From the NCBI GenBank assembly GCA_022410635.1, contig JAJVDF010000029.1:555101-619100 (forward strand): DNA of 64,000 bases, in the 5' to 3' direction. Positions 1-10,439 of the stretch are shown here, piece after piece. This stretch comes from Tretioscincus oriximinensis (taxonomy: Eukaryota; Chordata; Lepidosauria; Squamata; Gymnophthalmidae). Under the pieces are notes generated by a model. It saw only the letters and a list, made by a program, of their open reading frames with translations. It did not search any database and was not told the DNA's origin. Made by a program: the position numbers and the translations under genes. Within the stretch, counting starts at the first letter, position 1. Every line of letters starts with the position of its first letter.

Positions 1-1292
1 TTGCAGTTTTCGTTAAGTGTTCCCCATTTGGCATTCTTGATACCTCATTGGAAACTTCATTTGGTTCAGGCAACTTAGGATTGTTTCCACTGGATTGTCC
101 TCTCATAGGCTTTTCCTGGGAGTGAAGGGAAGACTTGGCACGGTCTATCAATTTTATCTTATCAAGATGCTGTCGCCTTAGCTTTGATAGGTTTGGATAG
201 CAGAACAAGTCAAAAAGCTGAGCTGGGATAAAAGAGATTTGCTACAAAGCGAGTATGTATTATTGTGTCGACTGTTCCATTGATTCCTAATACTGGAGAG
301 GTCCTGCTGGGGAGCAGATTATCAGAATAATTGGAAAGTGGATATCTCAGTTTATTCCAAGAAATGAACTTGCAATATACTACCAAACCCAACTGAAGAG
401 ATCTACTTAAATCTGAGAAACATTTGTTTTTGCATTGATATTTAATTCTAAACTGTATTCTGCATAGTAGTTTCTAAAAACAATAAAAAAAATCTGTAGG
501 GAGGTTTTTCTTTGGAAGCTTTAATCTTTGTTGGTCTGTTAGATTGACTTGACAGCATCATGTTGCTAGAACATTCTTGCTCCAGAGATGCCATCATCAC
601 TTGCATGAGATACCGGTACTTTTGTTCAAATAATGCAACGGATGGGACAAAGATGAAACGTAGAAACTAAATAATACCACAGACAAAAATATGTGGATGT
701 CATGTTCATTTTATGCTCTATTCCTCCTCCTTCTTTNCCCCCTTCTCCAATTCTGTTTACTTCTTTGTAAACTTATTAGGAATGTATTTGCATAGCTTTT
801 CTGAAACAATAATATGACATTTTTATCATTTAGCACATTCAAATAATTTGTCATCCAAGTGCAGAACAATAAAAAAATCAATAATATGAAAGCAGCAAAA
901 TGTCATATTGTTATCTATGTGAATTAATAGATTTTCCTATAGTTCTATCTGTCAAAATCACTACTCTAGGTCCCACCCAAGAAACATAGGCTCTCAAGTT
1001 TTATTCGGTAACAGATTGCAAGGAATCCAGGGAAGCACATAGGTCAAACTTTCAATCCTGTGTTTTCCACCCAGTTCCCGCAATCCAGAATTAAAGGGTA
1101 TGTTTTCAAATTAGCCATTACCAATACTTTCGTCAGCATAGCAGAATTAATCGTAACAGAGAGGAAAGGCAGGATCTATAATGAAGGTTAATAGAGATGC
1201 CTAGGAATGGAAGGTAAAGCTGGAATGAGGGTGCATTCAGGGTGCTGTCTTTAATGTTTAAATGGTAAAATCACCCATAGAGGTACTTGTTA
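1..1292. other. KIF6 intron, no gene seen
   Basis: AT-rich single-copy-looking DNA with one ambiguous base at 737. The 60-codon minus frame at 210-392 has no recognisable domain. I see no earlier KIF6 exon here: no frame resembles the end of the motor domain. Confidence 0.6.
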
Positions 1293-1657
1293 TGTCCCTT
1301 AGTATAGGGAGCATGTTTTGAGCTGTAGACAGAACAGGTTTATTTCCTTATATTCAAGGGTAGGCATTTAATTAAATTCTGCCCAGTTAAGACAATCCTG
1401 TGTATTCTATTCAGCTATAAGTCAGCTATAAGTCAGTTTTAGCTGGTTCATGGTGCCAGACAGAGAGAAAGTTGGAAACATAATTTTCTGGATTTTAAAG
1501 GTTAATGGTACAAGGAACAAAGGCAAAAAAGATTCAGGAAGTTAATGGTTAATGATAAAGAGAACTTGTGTTGTATTTGTTCAGTAAAGATCATATTTCA
1601 TCAAGAGATCACTTTGCTTGAGTTTGTCCTGCTGTTCCATGAGCGCAGATGGTATCA
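1293..1657 (+). repeat. LTR-like dispersed repeat, copy 1
   Basis: This block is clearly homologous to 27897-28234. Shared landmarks are TGTCCCTT at the left, CAGAACAGG, a TATA-like region, GGTGCCAGA followed by a purine run, TTTTCTGGAT, CAAGGAAC, and TTTGTTCAGTAAAGATCAT. AGTAAA is a variant poly(A) signal. The layout of TATA-like motif, then poly(A)-like motif, with TG...CA ends fits a degraded solo LTR of a retroelement. I do not recognise the family, and no clean target duplication is visible at this copy. Confidence 0.5.
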
Positions 1658-1954
1658 TAAATAATTCACTTATTATAAACTGAAAATATTTGAAAAAGTG
1701 ACTCTAGTTCTTGATTGTTTAAAACAATAAAAGCAAGTAACAAGAATTAGGAAAAAGTGATTTTACTTGTTTATGTCAATGGGTTATTACATCAGTGGTA
1801 GAACATGGTGAAAGGGGCCTATAGATGTCATGAACAAATAAATTATTAATGGAGATATGTATGTTATGTGTAGTACTTGTTATTACAGTATATTTTTCTT
1901 CCCATGTTCAGATATTGTTTTGATATTGTTTTAATATGTCCATTTTGTGCTTTT

Positions 1955-2022
1955 TTATTGTTGGCCTACCTGAAACCTTCGGGTATAGGGTGGGGTATAA
2001 ATATGGTAAATAAATAAAATAA
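1955..2022 (+). repeat. SINE 3'-tail fragment
   Basis: The stretch CCTTCGGGTATAGGGTGGG followed by GTATAAATATGGTAAATAAA matches the 3' end of the tRNA-derived SINE seen complete at 22728-22985. Only the tail is present here. Confidence 0.6.
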
Positions 2023-2408
2023 ATATGTTCAGTTTTTCTAATTGAATACTCCAATACTGAGGCTTGTTTCTTCTATATGTGTACAATGAATGCATATCAT
2101 TCTAGTATTTGCATTGTTCCATAATCTACAACTAAAGTAAAAAAGGAAAAATCAACACATGAAAGGTGCTATGTCAGTGTTTCCCCCAGTTTGTTTTTAA
2201 TTTATTTTTTTTAAAGTAAGCTAAACTTTGAGTTTCACATCATTAATTTAAAAATAAAAGATTGTAATGATTGCCTATGTTCATTTTAAAATTTTCTGTG
2301 GTATTATCATGAAAAAGTAGAATATTTGCTTTCCATTTTTAAAGCATGTTTCCATTTCACATATATGTTTTCTTAAAGGTTTTTATTTATTACTTTATAT
2401 GTATTTAG

Positions 2409-2514
2409 AGTAGATGAACAGATTAAACATTTTTTGGAAGACGCTGATCCTGAGAGCACATTAGAACTTGGAGCTGATATGAGGAAGATCAAACACAGTT
2501 TCAGTTATTTAAAG
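2409..2514 (+). CDS. KIF6: KIF6 internal exon 1 of 5 in window (neck/stalk)
   Basis: The exon reads VDEQIKHFLEDADPESTLEL followed by ADMRKIKHSFSYLK after one glycine. Human KIF6 has a closely similar acidic FLED...GADMRK stretch just after the motor domain. The donor is AAG|GTAGAG at 2514/2515, ending in phase 0. The acceptor follows a T-rich tract; I chose the first AG (TTTAG at 2404-2408), so the first base (A) completes a codon of the previous exon. An acceptor two bases later (ending at 2410) would give a GAG site, which is rarer. The previous exon is not in the window, so the start phase is not proven. The sequence is charged and helical, as expected for the start of the kinesin-9 stalk. 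Confidence 0.9.
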
Positions 2515-3963
2515 GTAGAGTTCATTTGCTGTTTATTTCTAGACATTTCTAAAATTTCATGAGGCTGGGATACCCGATTGAGATAGGAATACTTTGGGGC
2601 TAGGTAGCAAGGACACAAGAAGGCAAGGATTTGTCCGAAGTTCCATAAAGTTGTCCTCTTTAAGAGTCTCTGTAGGCTGCAGTGCTGTCATATAAAAGAA
2701 TCAAAGAACCAAATGACAAAGAGAACACTTGCCAAATATCTTTCCACTGGATAATGTAACTTATCTCACAATTCCTTCAAATAGCAAGATGCTATAATTG
2801 ATGCTTCTTGTGTGAACATCAAACTATGGCTTAACTGCTTCTCTGGTAAAAGTTCACCCCTCTGTTATTCCTTCCTTGCATACCTGGTGGGATTCAGGTA
2901 CCCTTCGTTCTGCCAATAACCAGGTAAGGAGGAATATTGCAGGAAACATAACATCATTGTTTGGGTATGTCTGGCATTTCCAATACAATGCTGAAAAGAT
3001 CACAGGATTTACCTATTATAAGGAAGCAGCCTGAAGGTTCAAGGCTAAAAATCTCTGTTTTGTAGGCTCTTCTACTCTTTTAATGACTGCATGAATAGTC
3101 TAAGGTCCATATATATTTAAAAAACCTGTTTTGTCAACAGTAGTTCCAGTTTTGGTCTAAATCAGGAGATAGTTGCTAAAGCAACATTAGAACTCTTGTT
3201 ACTGTATTGCATTCTCTTTAAGTCAATGATCATACTCTAGAGTAGCTTCATCAAGTCTTAAGTTATTATTTATGGCAAAAAATGAAATTGGTTGAAATTT
3301 GAATCTTTAATTTAAAAAGTGAGTACTAATAGTTTTATTCAACATCATGTAACTACTGGGTTTTTTTCAGCATAGTCTACAGTATTTGGTATTCTGAAAT
3401 GTGTTTCTTCCAAGTAGATCTAACCATCCTAGTTCTGACATGCAACAAGACTAGTGGGGGATAGTCTCAATACTAAGGTTCTCAAAAATAAAAAAGAAGT
3501 AGCCATACTATTAGCCAGGACTAATGATGCCTTAGAGATCATTTTTTTTAAAAATAGGGACTATTTTTTTGTGGACTATTTTTTCTTATACAGTTGTAAT
3601 GAAGAAGTTAACTTAGTCCAAGACAGTTGTTCATCATTCCTTTTTCTTGTTAAGATGTTATGGAACTCCCTTGTCAGAAATAGTGAAAAGATATACAGAC
3701 AGTATACTCAGAAGATGAACGTTTCAAGTAAAATTATAAATCCAAGAGAGCAGCAGCATTAAACAATAATTTAAGGAGGAGGATTGTATCATCGAAGGAA
3801 GAGATGATGATATTAAAATATTTTGAAGTTATCTAAAGCAGAGAGACTGAAGGGCAAGAGGGCTATCATATGGTAAGGTTGAGTTCTTACTCATTGAAAA
3901 ATCAAGAAATGAGTCAAAATACCACCTGTCAAAAGGAATTTCCCATGTTTTTCAATTTAGCAG
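2515..3963 (+). other. KIF6 intron between exons 1 and 2 of the window
   Basis: Intron of 1449 bp with GTAGAG donor and TTTAGCAG acceptor. It contains a 102-codon + frame at 3454-3762 that shows no family signature; base composition is like the surrounding intron. I treat it as a chance frame. Confidence 0.75.
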
Positions 3964-4105
3964 AAACTGATTAATGATACAAAACTTTCTGGCAACCATC
4001 CATTTGATCCAGAGACTTTTGAAGATAACGATGTTAATAATTCAGATGGGAATGAAGAATTAAAGAAGCTGAAGGATCTTCTACAACAGAGAGATAATGA
4101 AATCA
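3964..4105 (+). CDS. KIF6: KIF6 internal exon 2 of 5 in window (stalk)
   Basis: The exon encodes 47 residues beginning KLINDTK, then an acidic variable stretch, then a conserved basic/acidic helix ending LLQQRDNEI. Human KIF6 has KLLND at the start and LKQRDNEINILVN across the next junction. It ends with one base of a split AAT (Asn) codon; the donor is ATCA|GTATCC, a weaker donor than its neighbours. The acceptor is a tandem TAGCAG (3958-3963): splicing after the second AG gives YLK|KLIND as in human, while splicing after the first would add one glutamine. The middle (residues about 10-30) is poorly conserved, as expected for a linker between coiled-coil segments. Confidence 0.93.
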
Positions 4106-5889
4106 GTATCCTTACTGAATGGGGATGTTATATTTTTAATTGTTTTGGTTTCTATTATCTAATTATGGAACCTTGTGCAATCGATATTGATTTATTGCTG
4201 GTATTCTTTAAAAGTTTAGTCACTGCATATTTTAATCAGACTCAAACCTTCGGCTATTTGCTGTTTCTATAATAGAATTTTTTGTGCGATCCCTGAATCC
4301 AGGTTTCTGGAGACCGTATGTAAAGCAGAATGTCTTCTTAAAAAGCAATGGAAAATCGTTGATACTATTTATATAAAGTACTATTTAATATGTTACAAAA
4401 AGTTGAATTTCCTGTAATTGTTAATTTTAGCCCAATGATATATTACTCCAGATTTAGAGCAAATGCAAAATTATATGAAAACTCTATACAATGTAATATA
4501 AAATGATTCAAAGTAAATGTATATGTAGCTGCAGTTGTTAAAAATAAAGTATAAACTCTGTATAATTACATAACCAAATACCATTACAAAGAATACTCAA
4601 GAATATTAAAAGGACTGTACTATTACTCTTTTAAGTTAGGGGGAATACAATAATAAACAGAAATGTACCTAATATGCTAAACTGTTTTGTGGCAGGTGTC
4701 CAAGCTTAAATTGCTGCAGACATCATGGTTTTGCCTTTCATTAGTATGTACTACTAATGAATGTACTACTGATATAGGGTGAGGAATAAATGTAAATAAA
4801 TAATAGTAATTCCTTTTGTTTGCCAAGTGATTGGGTGCTTTCCAAAGAAGGGGTTTTATGCACAAATACATTTTGCTTTAAGAAATGTATTTTTTTTAAA
4901 AAAATCAATGGGTAACTATGAAGTAAAACCTTAACAAATGGAAAATTCTATTACAGATTATAGTATAGGAAAACACAGATACAGTGTGTGTAATTTGTTT
5001 TTTAGCTGCATTAAAATAGTTCAAAAGTGGTTTCCAAAATAATAAGAAATAAGCATGAACAATAAAGTATAACAAAATCATAGAGTCATAGAGTTGGAAG
5101 GGACCCCCAGGGTCATCGGGTCCAACCCCCTGCTCAATGCAGGATTCATTAAACCACCCCAGACAAATCTCAAATAGCAAGCTTCCTGTTTGTTTACATG
5201 TATTAGTAGATAAGCTACTCAGCTGGACCTGATGAGATACTTTCATAACTTGGCTTTATCTCTGCTTAAGTGCTTTTTTTCAAGCTGGTTATTTTTTTTC
5301 AAAAAAAGTAAACCAGTACCAGTTTATTTCTTCAGTCATGTATTAGCTGCTCTGTAGGTCTTCTCAATTAAAGGTTAAAGTAGAATAAAAGCATTGGCAA
5401 ATGTTTGCTTTCCACTTTTGTTAAACTTTGTTTCCAATGAAGATGTACAGAAACAGTTTGGCCAGTTATGGAGTACTGGAATAAATTTGATACTTAAACT
5501 GGATCTTTTTATTAAATTTGCNTTGATCTAAGCAACTCAAAGACTTTTAAAACCTTTAAAAAAACCTCTAAGCCTTTTTGAAGAGTTAGGTAGTATGGGT
5601 CCTTCAACACCCCATCAAAAAAACCTGAAGAATGTCTTTCGAAATGAAACAGCAAGCTGAGTGAACTTGATTTGGCTGTGTAAACTGCATGTATAGGCGA
5701 TCACCTGGTAACCATATGCAAGCTTCTGGGAACTCTTCAAAAGAAAAGCCTTATCTGAGTGAAATAGCCAAAAGTATAAAATGAATAAATTTGTTTTTGA
5801 TGTTCAACCCATCAAACTCTTACTATAAGAAAATTGTAGTGTTTGCTGTCAAACGTATGGACAAATATGTTCCTTAAATTGACTCTTAG
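4106..5889 (+). other. KIF6 intron between exons 2 and 3 of the window
   Basis: Intron of 1784 bp, holding an antisense CR1 tail (listed separately) and an ambiguous base at 5522. Otherwise AT-rich without recognisable elements. Confidence 0.75.
5077..5195 (-). mobile_element. CR1 LINE, 3' end only (antisense)
   Basis: ATCATAGAGTCATAGAGTTG, GGAAGGGACCCCCAGGGTC and CCAACCCCCTGC are the reverse complement of the well-known CR1 3' terminus, which ends in short ATTCTATG-type repeats. Only the final 120 bp survive, as is typical for 5'-truncated CR1 insertions. Confidence 0.85.
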
Positions 5890-6069
5890 ATATTCTTGTA
5901 AATATGTTAAAGAAGGAAAAAAAGAAAGCACAAGACGCCCTTCAACTCAGTATTTCCTCAAAGGAGGCTGTGTCCTCAGAAAGTGCCCTTCTTCTCAGAA
6001 ATCCAGAAAATGAACTGTCATTGTCTGACACATTTGAAACAAAAATAGATTTTATTCCTAGAAGCTCAG
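5890..6069 (+). CDS. KIF6: KIF6 internal exon 3 of 5 in window (basic coiled coil and linker)
   Basis: The exon completes the split Asn codon and reads NILVNMLKKEKKKAQDAL, almost identical to mammalian KIF6. About 40 residues of Ser/Glu-rich, poorly conserved linker follow, ending KIDFIPRSS. The acceptor is CTCTTAG at 5883-5889; the donor is CAG|GTTAGT at 6069/6070, leaving one base (phase 1). The linker's DFIPRSS probably corresponds to the DFSILGKRSS region of human KIF6. The six or so human residues after that (LLHKKI, from memory) have no counterpart before the next exon. Either they were lost here, the human exon starts earlier, or a very small exon lies in the following 31-kb intron. 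Confidence 0.94.
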
Positions 6070-6504
6070 GTTAGTAATTTCATTATCTTCTCAGATATTG
6101 AATTATATGGCATATAGTAAACATTCTAGTCTAGTCTTAAATCTTTATTAGTCTACATTTGATTTAAATGTGATTCTGGTTTAGCTAAATAATGATTACT
6201 TATTCCATTTGAATTCTGTTTCTCTAGCGTACTTCAAAAGCTGGTGAGCACAATTTGAATGTAGTCTGCATTTTAAGGTTACAATCATATATAAAAGTAG
6301 CAAAAATATGTAGATGGTTTATAGGTTGAGGTATATCAATTTCCATTGAGAAGACACTAGAAAAGCCCTACCTTGAAAATAGTTTGTGCAATTAAATGGA
6401 ACTAATGAATGGATGTTCATTCAACCAGTTCCATTTAATGAAAATCTAAGGTCCTGATTGAAACCGAGTTAAATGCCACTGAATTTAAACATATGTTAAT
6501 GTTT

Positions 6505-7050
6505 ATACATCTCCCATATGAAGTCAGGCTGCAACATCTGGGACTCTTTAGCCTCAAAAGATAGCATTTGAGAAATGATCTCATTGACGTGTATAAAATC
6601 ATTCATGAGCTGAATAAGATGAATAGAGAAAAATTATTTTCTCTTATCACACAATACTAGGACCAGGAGACATTCCTTGAAACTGATGGGCAGAAGAGTT
6701 GAGAATAGACAAAGGAAGGTATTTTTTCACCCAGGTCACTGGCCTATGGAATTTACTTCCAGAAGAGATGGTGATAGTTAGCAGTCTGCATAGATTCCAG
6801 ACAGGGTTAGATAGGTTTATGGACACCAAGGATATAAATAGCTACTAGGGTGGATATTTTGAAACTGCCACTGGGATGGAGCAATAGGCAGTACTTGTGA
6901 AATACCATTTGCAGGGAGTCGAGAATAGATGAAGATTTTGTCCTCTTCTGTTCAGGCTGCCCAGGTGCAATTGGTGGGCCTCTGTGTGAGAGAATGCTGG
7001 ACTAGATGGGCTTTGGCCCGATTCAGCAGGGCTCCTCTTATGTTCTCAAC
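6505..7050 (+). mobile_element. CR1/L3-type LINE, 3' end (sense)
   Basis: The sequence matches in reverse complement the 3' part of the LINE copies at 19341, 25670, 51146 and 61339. It has the C-terminal ORF2 remnant (regions equivalent to GRKVRTDKG...FFTQ and WNLLPEE seen elsewhere) followed by the 3' UTR with GGTGGGCCTCTGTGTGAGAG, and ends at GCTCCTCTTATGTTCTCA. Stops and indels break the frame, so it is an old copy. Confidence 0.75.
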
Positions 7051-7395
7051 AGGATTAAACTGTAAATTTTATAATTGATGTCACCTTGTCCTTTTGCCTC
7101 AGATACAATAAAATCCTATCTATATCCAGTTGACAGAGGTCTAGAAATAATGCTTTCCCTAGATATGAGATCTGAATAGAACAGGACTCTTCGACCTGCT
7201 TCTTCTAGAAATTCCTGAACTTCTGATATTCTGCACCCAGAATTCCATGCTTCTTTGTTGGCATCATTTTTATGGAATGCAGGGAGATGTATTCCAAGAG
7301 CATCTGAAAGACCAGAAGTTATGCAGTCATGGTGCTTTACTGATATCATTTCTGTAGTAAATGTACTATGTATATTTCTGCTTTTGCTCAATCAT

Positions 7396-7890
7396 TGTCA
7401 TGAGTCACAGGCCGAGGCGTCTGTATTCCTTCTCTGCAGCTTACACAAAGCTGGCAGATATACGAGCCTGGCGTGGGGGAGCAGATGGAATCTGCGACCA
7501 CAACCTAAATACCTTCCTTGTGGGCTGAACAAAAGCTCACTCACGTTGGAAGGTAAACAAAAATACACTTGAGAGAGACTAATCAAACAAACAGTGCCAA
7601 AGACAACAGAAAAGCCAAATAGTCATACATGAACCAAGGTCAAACAAGCTGGGAAATCTGTCAAGGAAGCTAGATACATTCACACGCCAAGTAAACAACT
7701 TGTTTCTAGCAACTTGCTGGCAAGCTCAAGATGATTTATATAGGATTTGTCCCAGAGACGCTGAGTATGGCGAAGCTCCACCTGCTGTTTCTTGATTGCT
7801 AGAAACTCCTTAACCCTTTCCAGCCTGGGACCTCCCCCTACTCAATCCTCAGCGTTTGAATCCTGCTCCAGATCAAGCCTTACCATGACA
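7396..7890 (-). mobile_element. Solo LTR of an endogenous retroelement
   Basis: The 495-bp block starts TGTCATG and ends CATGACA, a perfect 7-bp inverted terminal repeat with the TG...CA ends of LTRs. It is flanked by ATCAT (7391-7395) and ACCAT (7891-7895), a plausible 5-bp target duplication with one change. On the minus strand a CCTATATAAATC TATA motif sits at about 7731-7743, supporting that orientation. No internal gag/pol sequence adjoins it, so it is best read as a solo LTR left by recombination. No clear AATAAA is seen. The family is not recognised. Confidence 0.7.
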
Positions 7891-8132
7891 ACCATGACTT
7901 TGTACTTGCAGCCATTTCCTACTAAAAACAGCAGCAAATAATTCAAATATTGTATATTTTATTATTATATTGTTGCTCATAGCACATTATGTTTTAGCAA
8001 CATGGATGCTATTGGCAACTTAGTTAGAAACATATTCCAGATTTAGTGCCTGCAAGGTAATAGGGTTGGATATGTGCATGATGAAAATGGTTCCACCATA
8101 AATTAAGCTTTAAATTTTTTAGTGCCATTAAG

Positions 8133-8290
8133 TTATTTATTATTTATTTATTTATACTTATACCCCACCCTAAATCCGAAGGTTTCAGAGCATCCAACAG
8201 TAAAACATCAATAGAAAATAAAACAAATTGAAAATTGTATAAAACAATATCTAAAAGTGGGAAAGGCCAAATGAGCCAAAGGCCAAGTGT
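8133..8290 (-). repeat. SINE/LINE tail repeat (antisense)
   Basis: TTTATTTATTTATACTTATA, CCCCACCCTAAATCCGAAGG and CAACAGTAAAACATCAATAG match the reverse complement of the tRNA-SINE tail and its extension at 44300-44470 and 59465-59572. Confidence 0.65.
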
Positions 8291-8429
8291 ATACGTTTCT
8301 GTATATGTATTATTAGATTCTAGTTGAAAACCCAGTCATTAAAAACACACTGTGCAGATCCGCATGGCCACTCCCATTACAACCAATATTTACCATGGCA
8401 GGTCAGGCTGGGTAGCACTGCAGCTGGCA

Positions 8430-8690
8430 CAAGTCTCCCTTTTCCCCCAAGATGAGGATATGTTATCTTGGATTGCACTACTCTTTCCTCTCTCTTCTCT
8501 CCCTTCTGCCTTTCTACACCTATCCTGTCTCTCCCATTATCTCTCTCGCCATCTCTGTACCCCGCTTCCCCCTGCACCTGTTGCCTTCCTTTCCAACTCC
8601 CTTAATGTGTCCCAAACTCCCCATTGCACTCTTTTCACTCTATGTTCTCTCTCTCTCCCCCCCCCCTCCATTTATATACCTTATGCATTC
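8430..8690. repeat. Pyrimidine-rich tract
   Basis: A CT-rich stretch with TCTCTCTC and C runs on the + strand gives rise to long overlapping open frames on both strands (8352-8822 and 8377-8577), which I regard as compositional artefacts and not genes. Confidence 0.7.
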
Positions 8691-8940
8691 AGACAGCATG
8701 GACATGGGCAAACAGCATGGGGCAAAGTGTTGCAACAGTGTAGAGGCTGGCCTTCACAGGTGCTGATACAGTTGGGTCCTTATCACACCTGTGCTAGCAT
8801 AGAAATGGTGTTCGCTGATTGATCAGAGTTGAGAGCATTTGTGAATGTACTCGCTGTCTACGTATTTGTAGATGCATTTTTAAATCACCAGTAGAATAAT
8901 AAACATTAAAATCTTTATATAGTGGAACATATAGTGGAAC

Positions 8941-9012
8941 CATATTAGTCAGGGTACGGATTTCTAGTAAGGGTTTATAGCCTTTTAAAGACTAATAAGA
9001 ACTGTTAGGACT
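8941..9012 (+). repeat. Fragment of palindromic 'TTAGTCTGTATCAG' repeat
   Basis: ATTAGTCAGGGTACGGATTT, CTAGTAAGGGTTTATAGCC and TTTAAAGACTAATAAGAAC match one arm of the palindromic element seen best at 31356-31560. Degraded half copy. Confidence 0.5.
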
Positions 9013-9904
9013 AATAAGAACTGTTTAATAATATGTTACATTGTACTGTTTGTTTTGCCATGACCAGATTTAGGCTGTATTTTGTCCATGGGCAGTAATT
9101 CACTTACTTAATTATTTATTTACTTTATTCCCCCTCTTCCCTAAGTAACAAAAATATTAATATCTTTTTAGTACTACTGGTATCTATATTTTGCCTGAAT
9201 ATAGCTTTGTGTACTGTCCTTTGATAAAAGGGATATTTTAAACATAATTATTAAAAGAAAAATGTTGGTAGGATGAGCTTTTGTAGCCTAAGTTTCCATT
9301 TTCTTATGTATCAAGAAATCATTAAGGTGCTACAAGATCCCTTTTTAGAAATAGTAACTTCTGCCGAATTCCCTCAGATTTGAGGTTTTTTGCATGAAAG
9401 GACAACCTAGGACACAGGGTTTGGAGAATGGGAAAATCTTTGGTGTTTTGGACTCCAAAGATTACCAAATATGAACTAGTTGTGCACACATTTAGCTATT
9501 AGTTTTAACCCTTATGAGAAGCTATAAGTTACATTGTACTTCAAAACATTAATTATTAAAGTCATTAACCCCGTAGATGTGTTATTAAGAGGCTACCATA
9601 TGTCTTTCTATACTTTCCAACTTTGCCATAACTAATAAGAGTGTAACCTGTTCTGTTAATTTGGGAGTGAATTTGGACTCTCATACATTTGCAGTGTCAT
9701 TCTTATTATTTTTTGAACTGTGTGAAGAAAGTAGAACATTTTATGCAAATATTTATTAGACCTGAAATCATAGCTCATAACATTTTTAATTTTACTGTTG
9801 GCAAAACTAGTGAAAATATCTGATTTAACATCACTGCAAAATTAGAGCTCCTGACATTTTATGAGAAACAAAAACCCACAGCCTACAAAATAATTCTTCA
9901 AATA

Positions 9905-10436
9905 GTGGAACTTAAAATGCATAAGGGTCTAGAAAGGATATGACCACACTTGGAATATTGTGTTCAGTTCTGGGCTCCCCAATTTTAAAAGGACATTGAT
10001 AAACTAGAGCAAGTTCAAAAGAGAGTTGCAAGGATGGAGTGTGGTCTGGAAACCATGTCCTATGAGAAGTGGTTAAAGGATCTAGGGATGTGTAGTCTGC
10101 AAAAGAGGAGACTTGATAGCTGTCTACAAATATCTGAAGGGCTGTCACAGAGCAGAGGGATCAGCATTGTTCTCATTGGCACATAAAAGGACTAGAAACA
10201 ATGGGATGAAACTGCCAAGGGAGTAGATTTAGATTAGAGATCAGAACAAACTTTCTAACAGTAAGGGTGATAAACCAGTGGAACAGGTTGCCAGAGGAAG
10301 TGGTATGTTTGCCTTCACTGGAAGTCTTCAGACTGGGCAGTCATTTGTCTGGGATTGTTTAATGAGTCCTTTTTTGAGCAGGGGGTTGGACCTGATGGCC
10401 CTGGAGGTCCCTTCCAATTGTATGATTCTATGAAAG
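9905..10436 (+). mobile_element. CR1 LINE, 3' end (sense)
   Basis: Contains remnants of the C-terminal end of the CR1 reverse transcriptase ORF (GGCTCCCCAATTTTAAAAGG, CAAAAGAGAGTTGCAAGGATG), then the 3' UTR with GCAGGGGGTTGGACCTGATG and GGTCCCTTCCAATTG, and ends in ATTCTATGAAA, the diagnostic CR1 terminus. Multiple stops show it is dead. It belongs to a different subfamily from the LINE copies that end in the AACATAAGAACATAAG motif. Confidence 0.88.
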
Positions 10437-10439
10437 TTC

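Noticed and set aside
3454..3762. 102-codon + frame in the first KIF6 intron
   Set aside because: No family signature, intronic composition, and the flanking exons already splice in frame around it.
8352..8822. 156-codon frame with Ser/Leu/Pro bias
   Set aside because: Produced by a pyrimidine-rich tract; overlapping long frames on both strands show low-complexity composition.
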